A stretch of DNA of 64,000 bases from Mycolicibacterium austroafricanum (GTDB lineage: Bacteria; Actinomycetota; Actinomycetes; Mycobacteriales; Mycobacteriaceae), in NCBI RefSeq assembly GCF_902705885.1, contig NZ_CACSIP010000067.1, positions 124,001-188,000 on the forward strand, given 5' to 3'. The notes under the pieces were generated by a model. That model saw nothing but the letters and a program-made list of their open reading frames with translations. It did not search any database and was not told the DNA's origin. Position 1 is the stretch's first letter. The number at the start of each line of letters is the position of its first letter. Shown piece after piece: positions 17,145 through 25,180 of this stretch. The translations under genes and the position numbers were made by a program.

Positions 17145-17893
17145 GCGATCGCCACGCCAACATCGCCGGAACCCGCATCCTGATCGTCGGGGCGTCCTCA
17201 GGCATCGGACATGCTCTGGCGCTGGCCGCCCATTCCAGAGGTGCCAGAGTCGCCTTGGCCGCGCGGCGGATCGACCGCCTGGGCCAGCTCGCCGCCGAAC
17301 TCGACGGCTCCGCCCACGAACTCGACGTATCTGATCCCCACGCCATCGAGGACGTCGTGCACCAGGTGGGTGCCGCGTTCGGACAACTCGACGCGATCGT
17401 GTTCACCAGCGCAGCAGTGCCTTTTGCTCTGATCGAGGACACGGACTACACGACCTGGTTGCACGCATACAGTGTGAACGCCGTCGGGGCATCGCATGTG
17501 TTGCGGACAGCGCTCCCCTATCTGACGGAAAACTCGGTGGCGGTCATCGCCTCCAGCCACGACGTAGGCCACCCCCGCGTCGGGGTGGCCGCCTACCACG
17601 CAAGCAAGGCTGCGTTGGACGAGATCCTGCGGTCATGGCGCGCCGAGCATCCCGAACTCGCGGTGATCAGAGTCAGCGTAGGCCCCACCGAGGGCACCGA
17701 GATCCTGCGCGGGGCCGACCGTGACCTGTTGGCCGACCTGTACCGCGCGTGGGCACATCAAGGCCAGATCCCGGCGAAGATGTCAGCGGTGGACGATGTG
17801 GCCAACGCGATGCTGTCCTTGGTTGCGGTCGCCCGGGCCAACCCGTCGGTCGTCACCGACATCGTCCATCTGGCGCCCAGGGCGTCGCGATGA
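17141..17893 (+). CDS. SDR family oxidoreductase
   Basis: 250 residues. GASSGIGHALALAAHSRGARV and ARRIDRL mark an NADP-type Rossmann start. VFTSAAV replaces the NAG motif. Catalytic residues lie in ASSHDVGHPRVGVAAYHASKAA. The C-terminal half lacks the common VDGG ending and instead has GPTEGTEI and VHLAPRASR. The same subtype occurs at 29541 (LLGAYAVSKAALDKLVEAWRIEHP matches AAYHASKAALDEILRSWRAEHP here), so the two are paralogs. ATG 17141 overlaps the BFD-like stop by 4 bp. Confidence 0.88.
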   Translation: MSDRHANIAGTRILIVGASSGIGHALALAAHSRGARVALAARRIDRLGQLAAELDGSAHELDVSDPHAIEDVVHQVGAAFGQLDAIVFTSAAVPFALIEDTDYTTWLHAYSVNAVGASHVLRTALPYLTENSVAVIASSHDVGHPRVGVAAYHASKAALDEILRSWRAEHPELAVIRVSVGPTEGTEILRGADRDLLADLYRAWAHQGQIPAKMSAVDDVANAMLSLVAVARANPSVVTDIVHLAPRASR

Positions 17894-17932
17894 TCGCTCC
17901 CGGCCGAGCGGCTGCGAGAGTAGGCCACTGAG

Positions 17933-18736
17933 ATGGATCTCGGGCTGGGCGGCGCCAGAGCCGTCGTCACCGGGGGCAGCAAGGGCATGGGACTGGCCAT
18001 CGCCGAAACCCTCGGAGCCGAAGGCGCCCGCGTCGCCGTCATGGCCCGCGGTGTCGAGGCGCTCGAATCGGCCGCACACCGTATCCGAGCGGCTGGAGCG
18101 CCCGAGGTGCTTGCGCTCAGCGTCGACATGGCGAGCGCGGATTCGATCGCCGCGGGATACGCCGCCGTGGGTGAGGCGTGGGGAAGCCTGAACGTCCTGA
18201 TCCACACCGTGGGACCTGGTGCAGGCCCGTTCGAAGAACTCGACGACGCCGACTGGCATGCCGCCTTCGACCTTGGCACCATGTCGGCGGTGCGCTCTGT
18301 GCGTGCGGCGCTACCGATGCTGCGAGCCGCAGACTGGGGACGCATCGTGACCCTGTCGGCTCACTCCATCCAGCGGCAGAGCCCGCGCCTGGTCGCGTAC
18401 ACCGCGTCGAAGGCGGCGTTGTCGAGTTTCACCAAGAACCTGTCGAAGAGCCTCGGCCCGGAGGGCATCCTGGTCAACTGCGTGTGCCCGGGAACCATCG
18501 TGACGGCGAGCTTCACCGAGATCCTCAAGGAGGTGCTGGCGGCGGACGGCTTCGATTCAGCGGACCCGCACGACGTGATGGCGTGGGTGGAACGCACCTA
18601 TGGCCATCCCTGCGACATCGGTCGCGCGGGCCTGCCCGAAGAGATCGCCTCGGCCACGGTATATCTGGCGTCCAGACGAAACGGCTACGTCACCGGTGCG
18701 ACGGTGAACGTCGACGGCGGCAGCGATTTCATCTAA
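17933..18736 (+). CDS. SDR family oxidoreductase
   Basis: 267 residues. AVVTGGSKGMGLAIAETLGAEGARV is the cofactor motif and ARGVEAL follows strand 2. HTVGPGAG replaces NAG. Catalytic Ser-Tyr-Lys are in LSAHSIQRQSPRLVAYTASKAA, and the terminus is TVNVDGGSDFI. The RTYGHPCDIGRAGLPEEIA region is a longer than usual substrate loop. It is 39 bp after the previous SDR on the same strand and probably belongs to the unit starting at 16312. It ends 19 bp from the convergent 3-alpha-HSD-like gene. Confidence 0.88.
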   Translation: MDLGLGGARAVVTGGSKGMGLAIAETLGAEGARVAVMARGVEALESAAHRIRAAGAPEVLALSVDMASADSIAAGYAAVGEAWGSLNVLIHTVGPGAGPFEELDDADWHAAFDLGTMSAVRSVRAALPMLRAADWGRIVTLSAHSIQRQSPRLVAYTASKAALSSFTKNLSKSLGPEGILVNCVCPGTIVTASFTEILKEVLAADGFDSADPHDVMAWVERTYGHPCDIGRAGLPEEIASATVYLASRRNGYVTGATVNVDGGSDFI

Positions 18737-18755
18737 GCCTTCATCTGAGCCGGGC

Positions 18756-19598
18756 TCAGCCCTTTTTCGCCATCTGGTCGGCCGCGGTGTCGGCCCATTG
18801 CGCATTGTGCCGGCCCATCGTCATCGCACCGTGCCAACCCCCGTCGGTCCACAGCACCGTGCCCCCGACGTAGCTCAGCCTCGGGCTGCCCAGACACACC
18901 AGCGGCCAGGCCTGTTCCTCGGCCCTCGAGTACCGCCCGACCGGTCCGATGGCATCGTCCACCGTCTCCTTGCCCATCAGATCCTGGAACGCCGGCATCA
19001 TCGCCGTTTCGGTCGGCCCAGGATTGATGCAATTGATGCGAATACCTTTGCGGCCGAGCTCCGGGTACCACCAGCCCACCCACGCATCGATGATGTACTT
19101 CGAATAGGCGTAGCCACTCCACGACCACTTCTTCTCATTGGCCTCGAGCCATTCGACGGCGGCGTCGAAGCCGTCGGTCTCGAGCAGCGTGGTGATGACC
19201 TTGATGTGATCCTGCCAGCCGATCGCCGCCGACGACGAAATCACGCTGATGGCCGAGCCCGCGCTCATCTTGGGAACCAGAAGCTCGGCGAGATGGCGGG
19301 CGCCCACGAAGTTCACCAATATGGTGTCCCATTCGCTGAACGGCGGACCCGGCAGTCCTGCGCAGCTGAACAACCCGTCGACAGGGCCATCGATCGCGTC
19401 CACCACTTCTTCGATGCTCGCGCGGTCTCGCAGGTCGATCTGCAACGCACGGGCTACCGGAACCGTGGTCGGCTTGATGTCCAGCGCGGTGACCTGCGCA
19501 CCGAGGTCGACGAGGATCTGGGCCGCCGCCTGCCCCATGCCAGACGCCGCACCCGTGACGACAACGGACCTGCCCTGATAACCCAGCACGTCTTCCAT
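18756..19598 (-). CDS. SDR of the 3-alpha-hydroxysteroid dehydrogenase / carbonyl reductase type
   Basis: 280 residues. The layout matches the 3-alpha-HSD/carbonyl reductase and coniferyl-alcohol-dehydrogenase subgroup: VVVTGAASGMGQAAAQIL, a short region between strands 2 and 4 (IDLRDRASIEEVVDAIDGPVDGLFSCAG), NFVGARHLAELLVPKM, SSSAAIGWQ, then a ~35-residue insertion before the catalytic YAYSK. The late segment is INPGPTETAMMPAFQDLMG. ATG 19598 is chosen because GAAGGGAAG lies about 6 nt upstream. The known family reduces ketones on steroids and aromatic carbonyls. It is divergent from the dehydrogenase at 19718. Confidence 0.87.
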   Translation of the reverse strand: MEDVLGYQGRSVVVTGAASGMGQAAAQILVDLGAQVTALDIKPTTVPVARALQIDLRDRASIEEVVDAIDGPVDGLFSCAGLPGPPFSEWDTILVNFVGARHLAELLVPKMSAGSAISVISSSAAIGWQDHIKVITTLLETDGFDAAVEWLEANEKKWSWSGYAYSKYIIDAWVGWWYPELGRKGIRINCINPGPTETAMMPAFQDLMGKETVDDAIGPVGRYSRAEEQAWPLVCLGSPRLSYVGGTVLWTDGGWHGAMTMGRHNAQWADTAADQMAKKG

Positions 19599-19632
19599 GA
19601 CCGCTTCCCTTCGACACGTCAGCCCCGAACCG

Positions 19633-19656
19633 AATGAGAACTTGAACTGACTCATT
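19633..19656. promoter_or_regulatory. Spaced inverted repeat between divergent genes
   Basis: AATGAG at 19633-19638 and CTCATT at 19651-19656 are exact inverted copies 12 bp apart, between genes starting at 19598 (minus) and 19718 (plus). It is upstream of a plus-strand -10-like TACACT at 19683-19688. It could be an operator; its core (TGAGAAC) resembles the half-site at 16212. Confidence 0.3.
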
Positions 19657-19717
19657 TTGAGAGCAAACGTTATCACTCGCTCTACACTGGCCGGGTCAGC
19701 GATCCTCAGGAGGCGCC

Positions 19718-20812
19718 ATGACTGTCAGTGACCGCCCGCTTCGGGTCATCCAATGGGCCACCGGCGCGGTCGGCACCGAGATGGTGACCACCATCCTCGA
19801 CCACCGGCCCGACATTCAATTGGTCGGGGCACGGGTGTATTCGCAGGCCAAGGACGGCGTCGACCTCGGCACACTCGTAGGTCGGGCGCCCATCGGTGTT
19901 CCCGCCACCACCGACGCGGAGCGGATACTGAACACTGACGCCGATCTTGTGCTCTACGCACCGTCGTTCACCGACCTCGATGACGTCTGCGCGTTGTTGG
20001 AGAGTGGCAAGAACGTGGCCACGGTGTCATTTCTGTTCCACCCCCGGCGCATCCCCGAAGCTGACCGCCGACGTCTCGCGGCGGCCTGCCAACAGGGCAA
20101 CAGCACAATTCACGCCAGCGGCTTGAACCCCGGCAATCTGTCCGGGGTGCTGCCCCTGGCCCTGTCCGGGATGAGCCGCACGATCGACAAACTCACTTTG
20201 CAAGAGCGCGCCGACTGGTCACTGTGGGAAAGCACCGACATCACCTTCGACGGCATGTGGTTCGGGCGACCCGTCGAGGACGTGACCCCGACGGCGAACG
20301 ACTTCCTCTCGTTCAACACCCGGTTGTTCACCGAGCAGACCTGGTTCATCGCAGACACCTTGAACGCCGCGATCGACGACGTCTCGGTCACCCTCGAGGC
20401 GGTTCCGGCGACCAAGGACCTGCAGATACTCGGCCACGAACTGAAGGCGGGAACCACCGCCGGACAGCGATGGAATTTCGTCGGCTCACGCCGAGGCGCG
20501 CCGCTGATCGAATTCGAAACGCTGTGGACCGTCGGCGGCGAATACCCTTCTCACTGGCCGGCACCCGAGGACGGCTGGACCCTCACCATCGAGGGCGACC
20601 CCTCGATGCGCACGCATTTCCTCTGCCTGGCCAGCTACAGCCGCGCAGCTTCCGTCGAGGAACACGTGCGCGCCGGACTGATCGCTGTGGCGATGCAGGT
20701 CGTCAACGCCATACCCGCGATCTGCTCCGCGCCACCTGGTTTCGCGACCATGGCCGACCTACCGTTGATCCGCAGCTACACCGGGTTCGGCGATGACCTG
20801 GCGAGTTCATGA
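19718..20812 (+). CDS. 2,4-Diaminopentanoate dehydrogenase-like oxidoreductase (paralog 2)
   Basis: 364 residues. The Rossmann start is RVIQWATGAVGTEMVTTILDHRPDIQLVGARVYSQAKDGVDLG. GKNVATVSFLFHPRRIPEADRR and the C-terminal AMQVVNAIPAICSAPPGFATMADLP match its paralogs. The start ATG has AGGAGG at 19708-19713, the strongest ribosome site in the region. It is the most divergent of the four copies in the middle domain (TLQERADWSLWESTDITFDGMWFG). It is a single gene, divergent from the 3-alpha-HSD-like SDR. Family activity is NAD(P)-linked oxidation of an amine or imine carbon; the physiological substrate is not known. Confidence 0.84.
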   Translation: MTVSDRPLRVIQWATGAVGTEMVTTILDHRPDIQLVGARVYSQAKDGVDLGTLVGRAPIGVPATTDAERILNTDADLVLYAPSFTDLDDVCALLESGKNVATVSFLFHPRRIPEADRRRLAAACQQGNSTIHASGLNPGNLSGVLPLALSGMSRTIDKLTLQERADWSLWESTDITFDGMWFGRPVEDVTPTANDFLSFNTRLFTEQTWFIADTLNAAIDDVSVTLEAVPATKDLQILGHELKAGTTAGQRWNFVGSRRGAPLIEFETLWTVGGEYPSHWPAPEDGWTLTIEGDPSMRTHFLCLASYSRAASVEEHVRAGLIAVAMQVVNAIPAICSAPPGFATMADLPLIRSYTGFGDDLASS

Positions 20813-20848
20813 GCCGACCGCGATTCTCGGGAGGGGACTTCAGACTGC

Positions 20849-22036
20849 TCAGACCGCGGGTGTCTTCCGTGCGCGAACGTGGTCGTCGTGCACCTGGCTC
20901 AGGAAGCGGCCGATCGCCGCAACGACCGGCGCGGTGTGTCGGGGGTCCACGAGGTCGAAGCCGTGCCCGAGACCGGGCAACTCGATGTAGGCGACCTTGG
21001 CCCTGGCCACCGATCGCAACCGGTCGACGAATGAGCGTGCTTCGCTTGCGGGGATGATGACGTCGTCGCTTCCATGGACGACCAGGAAGGGTGGTGCGGA
21101 ATCGTGCACCCGCGCGATCGGGGACGCCGCCGCGAAGACCTCGGGATGGCGTGCCTGCGAGCGCTTGACCACGATACGTTCGAGGAACTGCACGAAGCGG
21201 TCGCGTTGACGCGTCGATCTGTCCTGCCAGTCGTACAGACCGTAAACGCTGACCACTGCGTCGACTGACGCGTCGGCGCCTGCCACGCCGTCGGTACTCC
21301 ACTCGGGGTCGTTGGCGCTCAGACCCGCCAGACTCGCCAGGTGACCACCCGCCGAACACCCCGCTACCGCGATGAAATCAGGATCGCCGCCGAACTCCTC
21401 GATGTGGTCACGCGCCCACGCGATCGCCGTCTTCACGTCGATCATCTGGCGCGGCCAGCGGTGGTGCGGGCTGGTGCGGTATTGGACCGACAGGCAGATC
21501 CATCCGCGTCGCGCCATGTGAGCCATCAACTCGTGGCCCTGTAGTTCCCTTCGCCCGAAAATCCATGCGCCGCCGGGGATGAAGACCATAACCGGTGCGT
21601 GGCGTGTCGGGGGCTCGGCGACGCGCCAGACGTCCAGGAGCTGACGTGGATGGTCCCCGTAGCGGACTGAGGAGCTGTGCACGTAGCGCCGTTGCCGGGT
21701 CGCCTTCCAGACCGGCACGAGGTTCGGATGCGAGGGCCAGGGCTGGGCGAGCCGCTCGGCAGTGACGACGTCTGTCAACGCCTCCAGCAACACGTTCGGT
21801 GTCAGTGCCCGCTGTGCGCGCTGCCGTTGCGCTGCGCCCGCGTCCCGTCGCGGTTTCGAGACCGCAAGCAGGATATCGGGCAGATAGTCGCGTCCTCCCA
21901 CTCCGAGTGCGACAAATCCGCCCAACAACTCGAGGTGCCTGCCGACAATGGGTATCGAGGCAGTAGCGGTGCTCAACGCGATCAGATAGTCCCCGGGTTT
22001 GGCTCGGGTCACCCAGCAACCGCGGCGCCTGAACAC
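20849..22036 (-). CDS. Alpha/beta hydrolase, esterase/lipase (Lip family-like)
   Basis: 395 residues; a start at GTG 22012 would remove eight. The C-terminal 270 residues form an alpha/beta hydrolase. FIPGGAWIFG is the oxyanion-hole motif (HGGxW group, His replaced by Pro). VAGCSAGGHLAS carries the nucleophile near residue 245, GSDDVIIP the Asp and LPGLGHGFDL the His. The arrangement is like the mycobacterial LipQ/LipC group, which has a ~130-residue N-terminal extension (TATASIPIVGRHLELLGGF). It is the last gene of the minus-strand run from the P450 at 26419, 12 bp after its neighbour. Likely role: hydrolysing an ester or lactone from the pathway. Confidence 0.9.
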   Translation of the reverse strand: MFRRRGCWVTRAKPGDYLIALSTATASIPIVGRHLELLGGFVALGVGGRDYLPDILLAVSKPRRDAGAAQRQRAQRALTPNVLLEALTDVVTAERLAQPWPSHPNLVPVWKATRQRRYVHSSSVRYGDHPRQLLDVWRVAEPPTRHAPVMVFIPGGAWIFGRRELQGHELMAHMARRGWICLSVQYRTSPHHRWPRQMIDVKTAIAWARDHIEEFGGDPDFIAVAGCSAGGHLASLAGLSANDPEWSTDGVAGADASVDAVVSVYGLYDWQDRSTRQRDRFVQFLERIVVKRSQARHPEVFAAASPIARVHDSAPPFLVVHGSDDVIIPASEARSFVDRLRSVARAKVAYIELPGLGHGFDLVDPRHTAPVVAAIGRFLSQVHDDHVRARKTPAV

Positions 22037-22048
22037 AGTGCCGGCCCG

Positions 22049-23041
22049 TCAGCGGCGTCTGGCGAGCGCATAGGCTGCCGTCGTCAAGTCGAGGAGTTCA
22101 GGGGTGATGAGGCTGCCTCCGTATTCAGACCAACACCAGCTTCGCGCAATGTCCTTTCCCGACGAGGTTCCGGTCAGTGGACCGAAGGTGTGGAGCAAGC
22201 TGCCACTCGAATCGAACGACATTGTGTAGGTGTCGGATCCAATAGACGTATCAAGAGCGATGAGTTTTCCCCCGTCGTTGAAGGTCGGCCTGGCCACGAC
22301 GTCCTTGTGCACCGTGGTGACCCCATTCTTGAACTGATAACCCGGCCCGAAGGACACGCCGTCTCGGCCCTGCCAGAAGCTGCCGCCGCCCAGCTCACCG
22401 TCAGCGAACTCGTGCAACCACGACACCCACATGCCTTGAAGGTGCCGGACTATCGGCAACTCGGTGTAAATCGTTCCCGCCGGCCCGTAGGCGAAGTCCT
22501 GGTGGGCATACCCCGAAACTTCGACACCGTCGACCTGGCCGGTGGCATACATCAGTTCGTGTCGGTAATAGACGTCGGCGTCGATACCCCGCTGTGGCGG
22601 CACGTGGGTCAAGACGATGTCGCTCACCGTGTGACCGTGGAGCTCCCAGCGCCCGCTGGCGTCGTACCAGTGAAATCCGTCGGCATCCCGCACGATTCGG
22701 CCGCTTGGATAGCTGAGTTGCACACTTGCCTCAGTCTCTACCAATTGCATGGGTTCGAACCAGTCGAGCGTCGAGTACTCCGGAAACAGGTGCGGGGCAT
22801 CGACCTCCATTCCCTTCTGCAGCGAACGGAAGCCACAGATCGGACTCACCACATGAGTCATCCCTGCGATGAAGTCGTCACATCCGCGCACTCCCCAGTA
22901 GTTGTTGTCCGCTGAGTCGCCGACGATCCCGCCCAGCCAGATACCGCATAATCCAGGGGCCGAATCCGGCCGCCAGTCACGCCGGTAGTGGTCCAACGTC
23001 GGTTTCTGGCTGGTGATGTTGAACTCAACGTTCTCGTACAT
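22049..23041 (-). CDS. Conserved protein of unknown function (possible lipocalin-like fold)
   Basis: 330 residues from ATG 23041, with AGGAAGAG upstream. The protein is rich in beta-strand-type sequence with many aromatic residues: YYRHELMYATGQVDGVEVSGYAHQDFAYGP, WVSWLHEFADGELGGGSFWQGRDGVSFG and ARSWCWSEYGGS. The His/Asp of GYAHQDFAYG and the GIWLGGIVGDSADNNYWGVRG start look conserved-type, but I cannot assign a family. The strand pattern recalls AttH/CrtC-type lipocalin-like hydratases; this is tentative. No signal peptide or helix is seen. It lies in the P450-led operon between an SDR and a hydrolase, so it probably acts on the same compound. Confidence 0.7.
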   Translation of the reverse strand: MYENVEFNITSQKPTLDHYRRDWRPDSAPGLCGIWLGGIVGDSADNNYWGVRGCDDFIAGMTHVVSPICGFRSLQKGMEVDAPHLFPEYSTLDWFEPMQLVETEASVQLSYPSGRIVRDADGFHWYDASGRWELHGHTVSDIVLTHVPPQRGIDADVYYRHELMYATGQVDGVEVSGYAHQDFAYGPAGTIYTELPIVRHLQGMWVSWLHEFADGELGGGSFWQGRDGVSFGPGYQFKNGVTTVHKDVVARPTFNDGGKLIALDTSIGSDTYTMSFDSSGSLLHTFGPLTGTSSGKDIARSWCWSEYGGSLITPELLDLTTAAYALARRR

Positions 23042-23149
23042 GACGGGATCTCTTCCTCTCGAGCGTGTCATCACATGGCCGCTGGGACTTCGACCGCGGG
23101 AAACCGTCGCGGCCGGCCGGTCGGACACGGGCGACTGCGGTGTCCAACC

Positions 23150-24064
23150 TCACGCGAGGTAAGCCATTTCATCGAAGATCGAGCTGGGCACCATCAGGTC
23201 GTCAGTGTCGGTGATCTCGTCCAGGTGGGTCGCCACGTCCTCGGCGCTCACCATGCCGTTCTCGCTGATCCAGCCGCGTGTCACGCCGATCTGCAGAGCA
23301 GCGACGCGCCCACGAAACGCGCTGAGGACCAACTGTGTTCGATCACAGGATTCGCTGGCCAGGTACGCGACAACGGGAGCTACCTGGTCGACGCGCAGAG
23401 TGTCGAGGAATTCCCGTCCGTCGGCGGTGTCGGCGGCGTCAGCCATCAACGCCAACGCCATTCGCGTTGCAGCCATCGGCAGGATCGCGTTCGCGGTGAT
23501 TCCGAATTCCGCGCCCTCCAGAGCTACCGCGTTCATCAGCCCGAGCATCCCCGTCTTGGCGGCGGCGTATCCGGCAAGACGCGGCTGCCCAAAGACCCCG
23601 GCTGCCGACGATACGAACACCACTCGCCCATAGCCCGCGTCCTTCATCACCGCAAACGCGGGACGAACCACGTGAAACGCCGCCAGGAGATGGTGACGCA
23701 GCAGGGCCTCGAACCGGTCTGTCGGCCATTCCTCGAAGCTGTCGTCGTGGATGATCCCCGCGTTCGCAATGACGGCGTCGAGACGGCCGTATTCACTCAG
23801 AGCCAGATCGACTGCCTCGCGGCCACCGCTCTCGGTGCTGGCGTCGGCGACGCACGCTACGGCGCGTCCGCCGCCGTCGACGATGGCCGCCGCCACATTC
23901 CGCGCGGGAGCAGGATCGTGACCCCGGCCCTCGGTGTCTGACCCGTTGTCGTGCACCACGACCGCCGCGCCACGACTCGCCAGTTCACGGCAGTAGGCCG
24001 CGCCCAACCCGCGACCGCCACCGGTGACGAGGACGACGCGGTCCGCAAACGCAACTCGATTCAT
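23150..24064 (-). CDS. SDR, (3R)-hydroxyacyl-CoA dehydrogenase-like
   Basis: 304 residues. RVVLVTGGGRGLGAAYCRELASRGAAVVVHDNGSD resembles the dehydrogenase part of peroxisomal multifunctional enzyme type 2 and its bacterial single-domain relatives. These oxidise (3R)-hydroxyacyl-CoA or 17-beta-hydroxysteroids. IANAGIIHDDSF, SSAAGVFGQPRLAGYAAAKTGM and NAILPMAATRM follow, with a 60-residue tail (AALQIGVTRGWISENGMVSAEDV) typical of that group. ATG 24064 is chosen over the long upstream extension, which would run into the next gene. It is the third gene of the P450-led operon, 61 bp after the paralog-3 dehydrogenase. Confidence 0.88.
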   Translation of the reverse strand: MNRVAFADRVVLVTGGGRGLGAAYCRELASRGAAVVVHDNGSDTEGRGHDPAPARNVAAAIVDGGGRAVACVADASTESGGREAVDLALSEYGRLDAVIANAGIIHDDSFEEWPTDRFEALLRHHLLAAFHVVRPAFAVMKDAGYGRVVFVSSAAGVFGQPRLAGYAAAKTGMLGLMNAVALEGAEFGITANAILPMAATRMALALMADAADTADGREFLDTLRVDQVAPVVAYLASESCDRTQLVLSAFRGRVAALQIGVTRGWISENGMVSAEDVATHLDEITDTDDLMVPSSIFDEMAYLA

Positions 24065-24125
24065 GAGAGTCGGAACAATCCCTTTCCAACACCACCGGTA
24101 CCGATCACTACGATGCGCAGGGACA

Positions 24126-25172
24126 TCAGCGTCCTGCCCAGTGGGCGACGAACGGCGTGATCGTCGACAGGTCGTAGAGCCCCGGGGCAGCGGCCAGCAC
24201 AGCAGGGATGGCGTTGATCGCGTGCATGGCCGTGGCAAGACATCCCTGCTGCGCGTGGTCTTCGTCGTGGGACCCGATCACGAGATGGAATTGCAGATTC
24301 GGCTCGCCTGAGAAGCTCACTTCGTAGCCGATCTCGGCGGGCCATTCCGGCGCCAAGTCATCGGCCATGCGGGTGAGGTGTTCAACGGACAATGTCACGT
24401 CGCCGCAGTCGGCCACCACTCCGAAGCGCATCGCTCCCACCGTTCCCGCAGGAATCTCGCCGGCAGCCACGGTCAATGTCCTCGGCGTGGTGGCAACCTC
24501 GCGGTACCCCTCGACACCGCGAATCTCGAGACCCAGCGCCTGCGCGAGCACGGTGGCGCTTCCGACCCAGGCGCCGGCCGCGTACTCGGTGTTGGTCAGC
24601 AACGGAGTGGTGTCCTCCGGCGGGAAACCGAACCCCATCGCGTTGAAGATCAGGTCGTGACTCGCGTAGGTGGAGTAGTTCAGCACTTCGCGAACATCGA
24701 TGCGGGCGGCGCGCTGAGTGATCCGGGACAGGATCGGCGCGAGTGACTCGCCGACGAATCCCGGGTAGAGACCCAGGCCCAGAAACGTCGAATTGCCTAT
24801 TCCGCAGGCTGTCTCGATACCGTCAGCTAGAGATCCGTCCAGTGAACGAGGGTGAATGAACCGACTCCCGGTGGTGATCACGTTTTTTCCGGACGCCAGA
24901 AGATCGCAGACGTCGGCGAAACACCCAGGAGTGTCGGTTTCGACCTTGCCCATGTAGAGCACCACATCGGCATCAGTGGCCAACAGCGCGTCGCGGTCAT
25001 CGGTCGCCGCCACGCCGGTTTCTCCCATTCCACAGAGAGATCCCGCATCCACGCCTGACTTGGCGGGGTCGTACACCCGTACGCCCACCAGATCCAGATC
25101 ATCTCGGCCGATGACGTGGCGGAGCGACATCATTCCGGTCACGCCGGTGGCCCACTGAATTACTCGTGTCAT
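24126..25172 (-). CDS. 2,4-Diaminopentanoate dehydrogenase-like oxidoreductase (paralog 3)
   Basis: 348 residues. TRVIQWATGVTGMMSLRHVIGRDDLDLVGVRVYDPAKSGVDAG, GKNVITTGSRFIHPRSL, EVLNYSTYASHDLIFNAMGFGFPPEDTTPLL and TAMHAINAIPAVLAAAPGLYDLSTI are the family landmarks. They are closest in wording to paralog 1 at 8653. ATG 25172 has GAGG 6 nt upstream. The gene follows the P450 stop by 8 bp, so the P450 and this dehydrogenase are almost certainly co-expressed. A P450 that hydroxylates and a DapB-fold dehydrogenase that oxidises the product would be a coherent pair; that is inference. Confidence 0.86.
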   Translation of the reverse strand: MTRVIQWATGVTGMMSLRHVIGRDDLDLVGVRVYDPAKSGVDAGSLCGMGETGVAATDDRDALLATDADVVLYMGKVETDTPGCFADVCDLLASGKNVITTGSRFIHPRSLDGSLADGIETACGIGNSTFLGLGLYPGFVGESLAPILSRITQRAARIDVREVLNYSTYASHDLIFNAMGFGFPPEDTTPLLTNTEYAAGAWVGSATVLAQALGLEIRGVEGYREVATTPRTLTVAAGEIPAGTVGAMRFGVVADCGDVTLSVEHLTRMADDLAPEWPAEIGYEVSFSGEPNLQFHLVIGSHDEDHAQQGCLATAMHAINAIPAVLAAAPGLYDLSTITPFVAHWAGR

Positions 25173-25180
25173 CGGCGTCC

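Noticed and set aside
23150..24238. Longer N-terminal extension of the SDR at 23150-24064
   Set aside because: The extra residues are Arg/Ser-rich, lie over the end of the neighbouring dehydrogenase gene, and precede a normal SDR N-terminus at ATG 24064.
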